A stretch of DNA of 64,000 nt from Candidatus Sodalis endolongispinus (GCF_018777395.1 NZ_JAFJYC010000001.1:1-64000), one strand, 5' to 3'; shown: positions 49,543 to 59,959, counted from the stretch's first letter. A program made the numbers and translations. The notes: generated from the sequence alone by a model not told the origin.

Positions 49543-50261
49543 ATGCGAATACCTCGAATATATCATCCGGCACCGTTGGCCGTCGGCACCGTCCTCGCGC
49601 TGGGTGAGGAGGCTGCGCATCATGTGAGCCGGGTGCTGCGCATGACCGTCGACGCGCCGATAGCGCTGTTTGACGGCAGCAATCACGTGTTTGCGGCCCG
49701 GTTGACCCGGGTAGACAAAAAGGGCGTCGAGGCCACCGTGCTGGCCGCACAGAGGGAAGATCGCGAATCGCCGCTGCATCTGCATCTGGGACAGGTGATG
49801 TCACGCGGGGAGAAAATGGAATTCACCATCCAAAAATCCATCGAATTGGGGGTAAATGTGATCACCCCATTGTTTTCGGCGCGCTGTGGCGTCAAGCTGG
49901 AGGGCGAGCGGCTGGAGAAAAAGCTGCAGCAGTGGCGCAAAATCGCCATCGGGGCCTGTGAGCAGTGCGGCCGCAATCGCCTGGCGGAGAGATCCGCCCG
50001 GCGATGACACTCGAGGCTTGGTGTGCGGAGCAGGAAGCGGGGTTGAAACTTAATTTGCATCCCCGCGCCGAACAGAGCATTAATACTCTGCCGACGCACG
50101 GCATTCGTCTGCTGATTGGGCCTGAGGGCGGCCTGTCGGCGGAGGAGATTGCATTGACCGCCAATGATGGGTTTACCGATATTCTGCTGGGGCCACGGGT
50201 GCTACGCACTGAGACCACCGCCATCACCGCCCTGCAGGTGCGTTTCGGCGATTTGGGATAA
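49543..50261 (+). pseudogene. rsmE: 16S rRNA m3U1498 methyltransferase, frameshifted
   Basis: RsmE methylates U1498 of 16S rRNA. The first frame gives [20 protein letters not shown], the [20 protein letters not shown] substrate region and [13 protein letters not shown]. It then shifts near 49990. The next frame continues [15 protein letters not shown] and the SAM-binding knot [27 protein letters not shown] and LQVRFGDLG. At the break the DNA reads GCGGAGAGATCC; removing one AG dinucleotide restores LAEIRPAM and a 238-residue protein (E. coli 243). The knot that binds SAM is cut off. Confidence 0.93.
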
Positions 50262-50272
50262 AGGAGAAGACA

Positions 50273-51229
50273 ATGATTAAGCTTGGCATCGTGATGGACC
50301 CGATTTCCACCATCAATATCAAAAAAGACAGCAGCTTCGCCATGCTGCTGGAAGCACAAAGCCGCGGCTACGAAATTCACTACATGGAGATGAGCTCCCT
50401 GTATCTGCGCGGCGTCGAGGCGCGGGCCTCCACCCGTTTGCTGTCGGTAAAGCAGGATTATGATGCCTGGTACAGTTTTAACGGCGAACAGGACATCAAT
50501 CTGGGCGAACTGGATGTCATCTTAATGCGCAAGGATCCGCCTTTCGATACCGAATTTATTTATGCCACCTATATCCTGGAACGTGCGGAAGATGAAGGGG
50601 CGCTCATCGTCAACAAACCGCAGAGCCTGCGGGACTGTAACGAGAAACTGTTTACCGCCTGGTTCGCGCGCCATACGCCGGATACGCTGGTAAGCCGCCG
50701 GGACGATCACATCCGCGCTTTCTGGCGAGAGCACGGCGATATCATCCTGAAACCGTTGGACGGCATGGGCGGTACGTCGATTTTTCGCGTCAAGCAAGAC
50801 GATCCCAACCTGACGGTCATTGTTGAAACCCTGACCGGTTACGGCCGTCACTTTTGCATGGCGCAAAATTATCTGCCGGCCATTAAGGACGGTGATAAGC
50901 GGGTGCTGGTGGTGGACGGCGAACCGGTCCCCTACTGCCTGGCGCGCATTCCCAAAAGCGGCGAAACCCGCGGCAATCTGGCGGCCGGCGGGCGCGGCGA
51001 GGCACGCCCGCTCAGCGACAGCGACTGGAAAATCGCCCGCGACGTGGCGCCGGTGCTGAAAAAGAAAGGGCTGATTTTTGTCGGTCTGGATATCATCGGC
51101 GATTGCCTGACCGAGATCAATGTCACCAGCCCCACCTGCGTGCGGGAAATCGAAGCTGCCTTCCCCGTTTCCATCACCTGTATGCTAATGGACGCCATTG
51201 AAAAACGTCTGGCGGCGCAACAACGCTGA
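50273..51229 (+). CDS. gshB: glutathione synthetase
   Basis: GshB is the ATP-grasp ligase joining glycine to gamma-glutamylcysteine, the last step of glutathione synthesis. The 318-residue protein (E. coli 316) has MIKLGIVMDPISTINIKKDS, RKDPPFDTEFIYATYILERA, the ATP-binding ILKPLDGMGGTSIFRVKQDD, GEPVPYCLARIPKSGETRGN and the metal-binding TEINVTSPTCVREIE. Start ATG follows AAGGAGAAG, 11 bp after the broken rsmE. It appears intact. Confidence 0.97.
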   Translation: MIKLGIVMDPISTINIKKDSSFAMLLEAQSRGYEIHYMEMSSLYLRGVEARASTRLLSVKQDYDAWYSFNGEQDINLGELDVILMRKDPPFDTEFIYATYILERAEDEGALIVNKPQSLRDCNEKLFTAWFARHTPDTLVSRRDDHIRAFWREHGDIILKPLDGMGGTSIFRVKQDDPNLTVIVETLTGYGRHFCMAQNYLPAIKDGDKRVLVVDGEPVPYCLARIPKSGETRGNLAAGGRGEARPLSDSDWKIARDVAPVLKKKGLIFVGLDIIGDCLTEINVTSPTCVREIEAAFPVSITCMLMDAIEKRLAAQQR

Positions 51230-51343
51230 TGTGTGTGACGTGGCCGCAATCCGATTTCGCTTGCGGCCAGTGACTTATCCCCAGTTTGCCGCATACTGAA
51301 CACCGTCTATTTTTTAAACTTACTGATGTTGCCTAATTAAAGC

Positions 51344-51907
51344 ATGAATTTACAGCACCATTTTCTTATCGCCATGCCCTCGTTGCAGGATCCGTTATTC
51401 AAACGCTCGGTAGTCTACATCTGCGAGCACAACAGTGACGGCGCCATGGGTATCGTCATCAACAAGCCCGTCGAGCAGTTCACCGTGGAAAACGTGCTGC
51501 ACAAGCTCAAGATCATGCCTGCCGACCGCGATCCGGCCATTCGGCTGGATAAACCGGTGTTCGCCGGCGGCCAGCTGGCGGATGACCGCGGCTTTATTCT
51601 GCACACGCCGCGCGACGGGTTCGGCTCCAGTATCGGCATCTCGCCGCAAACGATGATAACCACGTCCAAGGACGTGCTGGAGACGCTCGGCACCGCCGAT
51701 CAGCCCGACGATGTGTTGGTGGCGCTGGGCTACTCCGGCTGGGAACAGGGGCAGCTGGAGCGCGAGCTAATGGAAAACGCCTGGCTTACCACCCCTGCCG
51801 ACAGCGAGATCCTGTTCCATACCCCCATCGCCGCCCGCTGGCGCGAAGCGGCCAAGACCTTGGGCATCGATATTCACAATATCGCCAACCAGGCGGGTCA
51901 TGCCTGA
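51344..51907 (+). CDS. yqgE: UPF0301 protein YqgE
   Basis: This 187-residue AlgH/UPF0301-family protein starts [20 protein letters not shown]. It has [50 protein letters not shown] and [15 protein letters not shown]. Function is unknown. It ends in TGA overlapping the ATG of ruvX by one base, so the two are translationally coupled. It appears intact. Confidence 0.94.
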   Translation: MNLQHHFLIAMPSLQDPLFKRSVVYICEHNSDGAMGIVINKPVEQFTVENVLHKLKIMPADRDPAIRLDKPVFAGGQLADDRGFILHTPRDGFGSSIGISPQTMITTSKDVLETLGTADQPDDVLVALGYSGWEQGQLERELMENAWLTTPADSEILFHTPIAARWREAAKTLGIDIHNIANQAGHA

Positions 51908-52332
51908 TGGACGCCGCCAGCAGCATCATGGCGTTCGATTTTGGTACGCGTAGCATCGGCGTGGCTACTGGCCAGCGTATAACCTGTACCGCCCGGCCGC
52001 TGACGGCGTTTAAGGCCCGCGAGGGCGTACCTGACTGGCAACAGATCGAAAAATTACTAAATGAATGGCGGCCGGAAACGGTGGTGGTGGGTTTACCGCT
52101 AAATATGGACGGCAGCGAACAGCCGCTGACCGCCCGGGCACGCAAATTTGCCAACCGGCTGCACGGCCGCTTCGGCGTTCAGGTGGTGTTGCACGATGAG
52201 CGCCTCAGCACCGTCGAAGCCCGCGCGGGTCTGTTTGAGCGCGGCGGCTTTCGCGCGCTGGAGAAGGGCAAAGTCGACGCGGGGTCGGCGGTGATCATCC
52301 TGGAAAGCTGGCTCGAGCAGTTTCCCGAGTAA
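51907..52332 (+). CDS. ruvX: pre-16S rRNA nuclease / putative Holliday junction resolvase YqgF
   Basis: RuvX (YqgF) is an RNase H-fold nuclease implicated in 5' processing of 16S rRNA. The 141-residue protein has the first catalytic Asp in [18 protein letters not shown] and the central [21 protein letters not shown] provides the Glu region, and the Asp near the end lies in [15 protein letters not shown]. Its start overlaps the stop of yqgE. It appears intact. Confidence 0.94.
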   Translation: MDAASSIMAFDFGTRSIGVATGQRITCTARPLTAFKAREGVPDWQQIEKLLNEWRPETVVVGLPLNMDGSEQPLTARARKFANRLHGRFGVQVVLHDERLSTVEARAGLFERGGFRALEKGKVDAGSAVIILESWLEQFPE

Positions 52333-52339
52333 CGCTTCG

Positions 52340-52515
52340 GCACCCTCGCCGCTCCGCCTGTGGCGCCATGGCCGACACCCCCGTCGCTCTACCTGTGGCG
52401 CCATCACCGACACCCTCGGCACTGCGCCTGTGGCGTAATGGCAGCCCCCCGTCACTCCACCTGTGGCGTCTTCAGCAACGCCCTCCCCGCTCCGCCTGCG
52501 GCGTCATGGCCGGCA
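52340..52515. repeat. 35-bp tandem repeat array (about five units) after ruvX
   Basis: CCTGTGGCG or CCTGCGGCG recurs at 52357, 52392, 52427, 52460 and 52495 (spacing 35, 35, 33, 35). Flanks are similar too (CTCC or CTAC before, CATGGC or CATCAC after). The array begins just after the ruvX stop. Confidence 0.85.
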
Positions 52516-52622
52516 CAGGCGGCACGGCCACAGCTCGCAGCAGGGTGTCCCGGCCCGCAACAGTGGCGGTGTTATCACTGGCGGCAACGGCGCGTCCCTC
52601 CCGCCGCTGCCGTGGGACCGGC

Positions 52623-52937
52623 TTACTCCAGGTAAAACACCGGCCGCAGCGTCGCGCTGATGGGGCTGTTATCGGCGTTGGCGGGCATGACGTCGGTCAT
52701 ATGGCGCCACCAGCGCTGGCAAACCTCCGTCTCCGCCACCGCGTTCCAGCGCACTTCGGATTCCATCTCTACATAGGCGAACAGCAGATGGCGCTGTTCA
52801 TCAAGAAAAATACTGTAGTGATGGGCGCCGTGCTGCTTTAGAGTCTGCGCCAGCTCAGGCCAGATCGAATTGTGCCGGCGTTCATACTCCTGATGCGCTT
52901 CGGGATTGACCTGCATAACAAAGGCTTTTCTTATCAT
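52623..52937 (-). CDS. rhaM: L-rhamnose mutarotase
   Basis: RhaM interconverts alpha and beta anomers of L-rhamnose. The 104-residue protein from ATG 52937 ([20 protein letters not shown]) contains [20 protein letters not shown] with the active-site His, [19 protein letters not shown] and the C-terminal [17 protein letters not shown]. It lies 13 bp downstream of rhaD in the rha operon. It appears intact, although the pathway's isomerase is broken. Confidence 0.93.
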   Translation of the reverse strand: MIRKAFVMQVNPEAHQEYERRHNSIWPELAQTLKQHGAHHYSIFLDEQRHLLFAYVEMESEVRWNAVAETEVCQRWWRHMTDVMPANADNSPISATLRPVFYLE

Positions 52938-52950
52938 TACATTTCCCCGT

Positions 52951-53784
52951 TCAACGCGACTCAACGTCCAGCGCCGCCGCCATCGGCGTCACGCCGAAAC
53001 GCTCGCCGAGCGCGACGAGTTCAGCGCGGATGATGGTCTGCTTTTTGCCCACCATCGCGCGGACTTTCACCATCACCTCGGCGGATTTTTCCGCGGTATC
53101 GATCAGGCCGAAAGCGTCATCCAACGAGGGACCGCTGGAGAAAATACCGTGAAAAGGCCAGAGCACCAGCGAATGCGCGTGCATTTTTTCCGAGGTAGCG
53201 GCGCCAATACCGTCGGTGCCGGGGACCATCCAGGGAATGATGCCTACCCCGTCGGGGAACACCACCAGACATTCGGCGCTGCCTTCCCACAACTCGCGGG
53301 TAAAGCGGGCGGTATCCAGCTCCAGCACGTAGCTCAAGGCGATAAGGTTAGTGGCATGGCAGTGCATGATGTCCCGATCGCCGCCGTCCGTGACCTGCTT
53401 GCGCACGGCGTGGGACTGAAGGTGGGTGGCCAGCTCGGAGGTAGGCAATCCCCCCGCGATAAGCCCCCACAGAATACGGTAACCGGTGCCCTCCTCATTA
53501 AGTTGCAGCAGCGTCAAACTGTCGGCGGGCGAGAGCTGTACGTTGCGGAAAAACTTGCCGGAGCCGGTGACCAGAAAATAACTGCCGGCCAGCGCCGGCA
53601 CCGGCGCAGATAACGTTTCGCTGCGCGGCTGCGGATTAAATTCCGCCCGGTAGGGCGCGACATCCTCGGGCGTCAGGCGCAGGCTTACGTTACCGCCGTT
53701 GCGCTCGTCCCAGCCTTTGAGCCACATATCGCTGGTCGCTTTGACCATGCCCTGTACGAACCAGGAAGAAAGTAATGATTTCAT
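52951..53784 (-). CDS. rhaD: rhamnulose-1-phosphate aldolase
   Basis: RhaD cleaves L-rhamnulose-1-phosphate to dihydroxyacetone phosphate and L-lactaldehyde. The 277-residue class II aldolase (E. coli 274) has [43 protein letters not shown], the zinc-binding [16 protein letters not shown] and [22 protein letters not shown] 53784 is preferred over the upstream TTG at 53790. It is open even though rhaA immediately upstream is destroyed. Confidence 0.94.
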   Translation of the reverse strand: MKSLLSSWFVQGMVKATSDMWLKGWDERNGGNVSLRLTPEDVAPYRAEFNPQPRSETLSAPVPALAGSYFLVTGSGKFFRNVQLSPADSLTLLQLNEEGTGYRILWGLIAGGLPTSELATHLQSHAVRKQVTDGGDRDIMHCHATNLIALSYVLELDTARFTRELWEGSAECLVVFPDGVGIIPWMVPGTDGIGAATSEKMHAHSLVLWPFHGIFSSGPSLDDAFGLIDTAEKSAEVMVKVRAMVGKKQTIIRAELVALGERFGVTPMAAALDVESR

Positions 53785-53796
53785 AATCAAATATCC

Positions 53797-54977
53797 TCAG
53801 CGTTGACGTAAAACGGATTGTTCATAGTCGCGCACCGACGACAGCCAATATCTGCCCACCGGTACGTGATGTTGTTGGCAATAGCGATCCCATACCGCCT
53901 GCCACGGCAGCGATTTTTGCTCCTCCAGCAGCGCCAGACGCGCCGTATAATCCCCCTCCAGCTCTAACCGGCGATGCGGTTTATGGAGGCATCAAAGAAA
54001 TCCAGGCCGATATGAACCCGGCTAAACAATTTCTGCCGCACAATCTCATTGGCGATAGCCTGAGTTTCATCATCCAGCAGCACCACGTGATCGCTATCCC
54101 AGCGCACCGGCCGGCTAACGTGCAGTAGCAAACGCGGCACAAACAGGCTCACGCTTGAAATCTTGTCGGAGATGACTTCGGTGGGATGGAAATGACCGGC
54201 ATCCATGCACAGCGCGGTCACGCGGCTGGTGGCGTAGGCAAGATAAAATTCCGCCTACCCGACGGTGTAGCTTTCCGCGCCAATACCAAATAATTTACTT
54301 TACACCGCGTCGATATGATGGCGTGGGTCCAATTTCCCCGCCAATACCGTATCAAGCGCCGCCATCAGCCGTTCACGCGGCCCCAGGCGATCGACGGTGA
54401 GATCTTTCATCCCGTCCGGGACCCAGATATTCATTACCGATGCCGTTCCCAGTTCGCGGCCGAAATAGGCAGAAATGCGACGACTTGCCTGGCAATGCTC
54501 AATCTAAAACTGGCGAATATTGTCATCGGCATGGGAAAGGGTAAAGCCATCGGCGCTTAACGGATGGGAAAAGCAGGTGGGATTAAAATCCAGTCCCAAC
54601 TGGTGTTCCCGCGCCCAGGCGATCCAGCGGGCGAAATGCGCCGGCTCAATGGCGTTACGCGCCACCGGTTGCTCCGCCTCTAGGTAGATTGCGTGCAAAT
54701 TGAGCCGCTTCGGTCCCGGAATCAGGCTGAACGCCTGCTCCAGATCGGCACGCAACTGCCGGGCGTTGGTCGCTTTGCCGGGATAATTGCCGGTAGCCTG
54801 GATCCACCCCGTCAGGGCGACGGAGGGATCCTCAAAGCCGGCGACATCGTCGCCCTGCCAGCAATGCATGGAAACGGGCAGCGTATCAAGCAGCGCCAGC
54901 GCCTGCTCCACGTTGACATCGATGTCGGCGTAGCGCTGCCTGGCCAATTGCCAGGCTTGTTCAAGGGATGAGTTCAT
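53797..54977 (-). pseudogene. rhaA: L-rhamnose isomerase, several nonsense codons and a deletion
   Basis: RhaA isomerizes L-rhamnose to L-rhamnulose. The frame starts at ATG 54977 ([20 protein letters not shown]) and reads [19 protein letters not shown] and [11 protein letters not shown]. It then meets TAG at DDNIRQF-stop (Trp expected, 54504-54506). Continuing in phase, more stops replace Glu (TAA in DAV-stop-SKLFGIGAES) and Ser (TAG before [10 protein letters not shown]). Conserved [20 protein letters not shown] and [18 protein letters not shown] follow. After INRIAG a segment is deleted, and the end ([12 protein letters not shown] part, then [14 protein letters not shown]) is out of phase. 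It is unambiguously dead. Confidence 0.95.
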
Positions 54978-54988
54978 AACAGGATTTC

Positions 54989-56446
54989 CTATTGCGTATG
55001 GCAAAGCGCCTGGAAGCGCTGCCAATGATGGGCAAAATCAGGTATCGGGCTGGGCTGGTAGTGCGCCAGCGGGAAACTGCGCGTTAAGATCCGGCGCCAG
55101 GCCGCGACATCCGCCACCTCGTTTAGCGCCATGAGCTGACATCCCACATAGCCAAGCGTCGACGCCTCCACTGGCCCAGCAGACACCGGCAACTGGCAGC
55201 AATCGGCGGTCAGTTGGTTGAGCCAGCGGTTTTGGCTGCCGCCGCCGACGATATGCAGCCGGGACGGGGAAATGCCGCGCAGCGCGCCCAGTTCGAGCAG
55301 CACCTGGCGATAGAGCATCGCCAGGCTGTCGAGAATGCAGCGCGCCAGCGCCGCGGCCTCTTGCGGTACCGGCTGCTGGCGCTCGCGGCACGCCTGGCGT
55401 ATGGCCTCCACCATTGAGGGAGGGTTAATAAAGCGTTCATCGTTAGGATTTATCAGACTGGTAAAAGGCGGCGGGGTGGCGGCCGCTTCCAGCAGCGCCG
55501 GCAGTTCGGCTATCGCCAGCTCTTGCGTAATGCGGTTCAGCAGCCACAGGACCATAATGTTTTTCAACACCCGGTAGCGGCCGTCCACACCGCCTTCATT
55601 AGTGATATTCAACGCCAGCGCGCGACTATCGCTAATGGGGGTGCGACTCTCCACGCCCATGAGCGACCAGGTGCCGGAACTGAGGTAGACGCAGCTTTCG
55701 TCTTGCAGCGGCGAGGCGACCACCGCGCTGGCAGTATCGTGGTTCGCCACGGCGATGACCGGTATTCGCTGCCCGGAGGGACTGAACCAATAACCGGGCG
55801 TATTACCCGGTTGGCGTAGGGTCCCGAACCAGCTTCGGGGAAGCCCGAGATACGCCAGCAAGGTATGATCCCAGTCGCCCGTCGCCACATTAAGCAACTG
55901 CGTGGTGCTCGCGTTGGTATATTCCCAATTAAGCGCACCGGTTAGCAGGTAATGAAAATAATCTGGGATCAGCAGCAGGTGCGCGACCTTCGCCGCCTCC
56001 TGCGGCTGCCGCTGCCGCCAGGCTTTCAACTGATAGAGGGTGTTGAACGGCAGAAATTGGATCCCGGTGCGTCGGTAGATTTCTTCCCGGCCCAGATCGG
56101 CGCTTACCTGCGCCATGACGCCATCAGTGCGATGATCGCGGTAACTGACCGCCGGCTCCACGCGCTCACCCGCCTGGTCGAGCAGGACATAATCCACTCC
56201 CCAGGTATCGATGCCGATGCTGTCGATGATCGTGCCGGCGCGATCCAACTGACCGATACCGTCGAGGATCGACTGCTCCAGTCGATCCAGATCCCAACAA
56301 TCCGCCCCTTGCTGCTGTACAAAGCCGTTAGCGAATCGGTGTACTTCCTTCAGGCTTATTTGCTGCGCGACGTCATCCCAGACCGCCTGCATGACTCGGC
56401 CGCTGGTGGCGCCCAGATCGACCGCTATCACATTTCGCACCGCCAT
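54989..56446 (-). CDS. rhaB: rhamnulokinase
   Basis: RhaB phosphorylates L-rhamnulose at O1. The 485-residue FGGY-family kinase from ATG 56446 ([20 protein letters not shown]) has the ATP-site [44 protein letters not shown] region, [17 protein letters not shown] and [20 protein letters not shown]. The FGGY-like end has [20 protein letters not shown]. It is first in the rhaBADM operon, with a CRP site upstream. The frame is open. Confidence 0.95.
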   Translation of the reverse strand: MAVRNVIAVDLGATSGRVMQAVWDDVAQQISLKEVHRFANGFVQQQGADCWDLDRLEQSILDGIGQLDRAGTIIDSIGIDTWGVDYVLLDQAGERVEPAVSYRDHRTDGVMAQVSADLGREEIYRRTGIQFLPFNTLYQLKAWRQRQPQEAAKVAHLLLIPDYFHYLLTGALNWEYTNASTTQLLNVATGDWDHTLLAYLGLPRSWFGTLRQPGNTPGYWFSPSGQRIPVIAVANHDTASAVVASPLQDESCVYLSSGTWSLMGVESRTPISDSRALALNITNEGGVDGRYRVLKNIMVLWLLNRITQELAIAELPALLEAAATPPPFTSLINPNDERFINPPSMVEAIRQACRERQQPVPQEAAALARCILDSLAMLYRQVLLELGALRGISPSRLHIVGGGSQNRWLNQLTADCCQLPVSAGPVEASTLGYVGCQLMALNEVADVAAWRRILTRSFPLAHYQPSPIPDFAHHWQRFQALCHTQ

Positions 56447-56556
56447 AGTCCTTGTCCTCGTCACTACGCTGGCTGGCAGTGTAGGCAGGATCCGCAGGCG
56501 CCACCTTCCGGTGGCTGCCACCGGTTATCGCGGGCTGGCAAAATCGTCAAGTTGAA

Positions 56557-56572
56557 TGTGAAGTCGATCACA
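56557..56572. promoter_or_regulatory. CRP site in the rhaB-rhaS divergent region
   Basis: TGTGA-N6-TCACA (TGTGAAGTCGATCACA) is a perfect CRP core. It lies 111 bp upstream of the rhaB ATG and 191 bp upstream of the rhaS ATG, matching the CRP-activated divergent arrangement known in E. coli. RhaS half-sites are expected next to it but I could not fix them with confidence. Confidence 0.8.
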
Positions 56573-56762
56573 AAAGCAATATTGCTCACCTTTAACAACC
56601 CGCCGCCGGGCTGCGCCTTGTGATCTTCTCCGCAAATTTGGTAACAGGTGGCAAAACCTTGAAAAAAAAACCGCAATGCAGCGTTTGACGGTCAGTAATT
56701 GAAGGCGGACGGCGTTATCGCGGCATAAGATAAGGTCCCTGTATCATGCTGAGGTGCCTGAA

Positions 56763-57599
56763 ATGACGTTACTGTATGGTGATGATTTTTTTGTTTCCCC
56801 AGACGCTACGGTAGCCATCGAACCCCGCCTGCCGCAATGGGATTTTCCCGAGCATTATCACGATTTCTGGGAGATAGTGCTGGTGGAAAACGGATCGGGC
56901 ATTCATGTCTTCAACGATCAGCCCCACACGCTGTGCAGCGGCACCGTCTGTTTTGTCCGCGCCGATGACCACCACCTGTTTGAAAGCGTGGATCGACTGA
57001 ACATGATTAACGTGTTGTACCGCGCCCCCAACGGGTTTCGTTTTTTGCAGGATATCGCGCCGTTCCTGCCAGGCGAAGGGCCGGGGGAGCGACAGGTTCA
57101 CTGGCAGGTCAATCACGCCTCGCTCCAGCAGGCTAAGCAATTGATTCACCGTCTCGACGCGCTGAGCGGTGATCTGTCGCCGGAGAATATCGCCGCCAGC
57201 GAAGGGCAATTTCTGCAGTTGCTAATCGTGCTGCGCCAGGGGTGTTTTCAGGCCCACAGCGACGGCAACCGCGATCAGCGCCTGCAAGACTTGTTACGCT
57301 GGCTACAGCACAACTTCAGCGACAATGTCGACTGGCTTACGCTCGCCGATCAATTTCAGTTACCGCTGCGCACCCTGCATAGTCAGCTAAAACAGCAAAC
57401 CGGAATGACGCCCCAGCGCTATTTGAACCGGCTACGCCTGTTGGAGGCGCGTAAGCAGCTGAAACAGTCTGATAAAACGATTACGGAAATCGCGCACGCC
57501 TGCGGGTTTAGCGACAGTAATCACTTTTCCACGCAGTTCCGACGTGAATTCTCCCATTCGCCGAAAATGCTGCGCCAGGGGGATGCAGGGCTGCAATAG
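56763..57599 (+). CDS. rhaS: rhamnose operon activator RhaS (AraC family)
   Basis: RhaS activates rhaBAD (and rhaT in E. coli) in response to L-rhamnose. The 278-residue protein has the cupin-like sensor VAIEPRLPQWDFPEHYHDFW, VENGSGIHVFNDQP and VCFVRADD. Two AraC helix-turn-helix motifs follow: LADQFQLPLRTLHSQLKQQT and ITEIAHACGFSDSNHFSTQF with the family ending RREFSHSPKML. ATG 56763 follows GAGGTGCCTG. It appears intact. Confidence 0.94.
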   Translation: MTLLYGDDFFVSPDATVAIEPRLPQWDFPEHYHDFWEIVLVENGSGIHVFNDQPHTLCSGTVCFVRADDHHLFESVDRLNMINVLYRAPNGFRFLQDIAPFLPGEGPGERQVHWQVNHASLQQAKQLIHRLDALSGDLSPENIAASEGQFLQLLIVLRQGCFQAHSDGNRDQRLQDLLRWLQHNFSDNVDWLTLADQFQLPLRTLHSQLKQQTGMTPQRYLNRLRLLEARKQLKQSDKTITEIAHACGFSDSNHFSTQFRREFSHSPKMLRQGDAGLQ

Positions 57600-57742
57600 T
57601 CCCGGCACGGGGCGGGAGGACGCCGGGTCATACTCCCGCCTCGCCGCCCCGGAAATAAATGCGTTTTGCAACGATCATCAGATAATTATCTATAGAATTA
57701 TGTCATTATTCCCCATTACCTTTGAGCTTAGGGGATAACGGC

Positions 57743-58500
57743 ATGAATGGCCTTAAGCTGCACGTTTCCGATTATTTTTTGACGGATAAAACCGCAGTTA
57801 CCGTCGCCGGCCGCAGCCCGCCTTTCCACAGCACTGCCACGAGTTTGACGAAATTGTCTTTGTCTGGCGCGGCAATGGTCTGCATACCCTCAATGATGTG
57901 CCCTACCCCATCACCTGCGGCGATGTCTTCTATATCAACGCCTGCGACCGCCACGGTTATGAGTCGGTCAACGATTTGGCCTTGGATAATGTGTTGTATC
58001 GCCGCGACCTGCTTACCTTGAACGTTAATTGGCAGGCGTTGCTCCCCGGCCGGGTAACGGGGCCTGAACAGCGCCAATATTGGCGCTTGAGTACCCACGG
58101 CATGGCGATTTTGCGCCAGAGCGTCGATGCGCTGTCTAAGGAATGTATGAAATCCGACACGCTGTCGCTGCTGTTGAGCGAAACCCTATTTTTGCAGTTG
58201 GCGCTCATGGCAAGACGTTTTCGTCACGCACCGTACAGCCCGTACATTTCCGACGCCGAACAACTCGATTTGCTTTTGATGGCATTGCGCGTCAATATCA
58301 GCGCGCCCTTCCGCCTGGAGGATTTTTGCCGCCAGTACGGTCTGAATGCCCGCACCCTGCGGGTGATGTTCAAACACCATACCGGCATGGGCATCCATCA
58401 CTATTTGCGCCAGTTACGTCTGTGCAAGGCGATGGACCTGGCGGGCGTGGACTGCGGCGGCTGGCCGGAATGGCCGCCGCCGGCAGACGACGGGGCTTAA
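57743..58500 (+). pseudogene. rhaR: rhamnose regulator RhaR, frameshift and lost second HTH
   Basis: RhaR activates rhaSR transcription. The start MNGLKLHVSDYFLTDKTAVT is in one frame. Near 57825 the frame changes and the cupin continues as DEIVFVWRGNGLH, then PYPITCGDVFYINACDRHGY. The first helix-turn-helix remains (FRLEDFCRQYGLNARTLRVM, FKHHTGMGIHHYLRQLRLCK). After that the protein reads AMDLAGVDCGGWPEWPPP and stops, so the second AraC HTH (usually 'ISEIA..CGF.DSNYF') is missing. Both defects make it non-functional. Confidence 0.9.
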
Positions 58501-58793
58501 TCTTTTTGGATCACCAGCTCAAAATACATATTGGTCACGTCAGCATCGTCATCAGGTCCACCCTGCTCGGTCACCGAGACAATTTTCCAGCCGTCCTGCG
58601 CCAGCGCTGGGATGGTTTTACTGCCGGCGTCAGGGCAGTTAAAAACAACGCTGTCTGATAATTCATGACTGCCTGGGCCTTTGCTGAGGTCAATTTTCAT
58701 GGTGGAGGAATGACAAACATGGGCCTGACCGGCAACGCCGGCAAACGGCGTCACCAGACACGCCGCGGCTATAAGCAATGGCTTGATGTTCAT
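58497..58793 (-). CDS. putative periplasmic protein (98 aa)
   Basis: The product from ATG 58793 starts MNIKPLLIAAACLVTPFAGV with a signal peptide likely cut after VAG or GQA. The mature part has HVCHSSTMKIDLSKGPG, SDSVVFNCPDAGSKTIPAL, QDGWKIVSVTEQGG and ends MYFELVIQKD. The Cys pair could form a disulfide in the periplasm. I do not recognise the family. Its stop overlaps the stop of the broken rhaR. The frame is complete. Confidence 0.65.
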   Translation of the reverse strand: MNIKPLLIAAACLVTPFAGVAGQAHVCHSSTMKIDLSKGPGSHELSDSVVFNCPDAGSKTIPALAQDGWKIVSVTEQGGPDDDADVTNMYFELVIQKD

Positions 58794-59029
58794 TTTGTAC
58801 CAGTTCCTTGTTGTGAAGCGCGATAGCGCTACCCTTCCCACAGCGCTATAAAGCGCCTGGGACAGCAGCAGCATACGAAACGGCATGACAAGAGGCAAAA
58901 CAATCCTTGGCAAAATGGCTAATAACAAAGCAAACCACGGCGGCACGGCCCCCAGCGGCACGGCGCCGTGATGGCGTCTCGTGATACCCGCAACAAGTAA
59001 AACAATAAGGCTGGATAGCGCGATTTATT

Positions 59030-59959
59030 TCAGGACATCGCGGGCGAAGGCCGGTTTCCCGCGCGCCGACAGCCCGGCAGCAGTCCCTGCAGCAGATGGG
59101 TTTTCCCCTCGCGTATCAAATGACGTACCGCGGGAGTCATGGTCAGCAGCTCAAACAGCCCCATCCGCCCTCCCGCAGGGCGACGCACCAGCTGCTGCGC
59201 CATGACCCCCAGCAGAATGCCGGCGAGCAACATGCGGGCAAAATGCTGCTGAGCCGCGGGAAAGGCATCCACCAGCCTGTCAACCGCCTGGCTGGCGCTG
59301 CGGGCGTGCAGCGTGCACAGCAAAAGATGGCCGGTCTCGGCGGCGGTGAGCGCCAGCGCAATACTTGCGCAATCGCGCAGCTCGCCGAGCAGGATAACGT
59401 CGGGATCCTCGCGCAGGGCGGCGCGCAGCCCCTGACGGAAGCCGCTGCAGTGGCGCCCGATTTCCCGCTGGTGAATCAGGCAGAGCCTGGAGGCGTGCAG
59501 GTGTTCGATGGGATCCTCAAGGGTAATGATATGCAGCGACCGGCTGTCGTTGAGGTGGTTCACCATCGCCGCCAGCGAACTGGATTTCCCGCTGACCGCC
59601 GGGCCGGTCACCAGCACCAGTCCCCGCGGCTGCGACAGCAGCTCCACCGCCGCCTCCGGCAGCCCCAGATCCGCCATGCATGGCGGCCGGGAGGGAATAA
59701 TCCGCAGGCTTACGGCCAGACCGCCCTGTTGCAAAAAAAAGTGGGCGCGCAGACGCTGGCCGCCGCGCGCAAGCAAACGTCGCTGGCGGGCGTCAAGATA
59801 GCGCCGGGCGCAGTCGGCGATAGCGCCCTCGGTCAAGGCCAGCGCTTCCAGCGGCCGCAGCAGACCATCCACGCGAATTATCGGCGGCCGGCCGGGACAA
59901 AGGTGCAGATCGGAGGCATTATGCTTTACACTATGGCCCACCAGATTATCCAATTCCAT
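59030..59959 (-). CDS. yggR: PilT-like ATPase YggR
   Basis: YggR is a PilT-family secretion ATPase paralogue of unknown role, encoded apart from pilus genes. The ~309-residue protein from ATG 59959 (MELDNLVGHSVKHNASDLHL) has SDLHLCPGRPPIIRVDG, the Walker A GPAVSGKSSSLAAMVNHLND, the Asp box ITLEDPIEHLH, Walker B DPDVILLGELRDCASIALAL, and the His box ETGHLLLCTLHARSASQAVD. The PilT retraction motif end is less conserved. The start follows AGGAGG and is 16 bp from the divergent yggS start. The frame is open. Confidence 0.92.
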   Translation of the reverse strand: MELDNLVGHSVKHNASDLHLCPGRPPIIRVDGLLRPLEALALTEGAIADCARRYLDARQRRLLARGGQRLRAHFFLQQGGLAVSLRIIPSRPPCMADLGLPEAAVELLSQPRGLVLVTGPAVSGKSSSLAAMVNHLNDSRSLHIITLEDPIEHLHASRLCLIHQREIGRHCSGFRQGLRAALREDPDVILLGELRDCASIALALTAAETGHLLLCTLHARSASQAVDRLVDAFPAAQQHFARMLLAGILLGVMAQQLVRRPAGGRMGLFELLTMTPAVRHLIREGKTHLLQGLLPGCRRAGNRPSPAMS

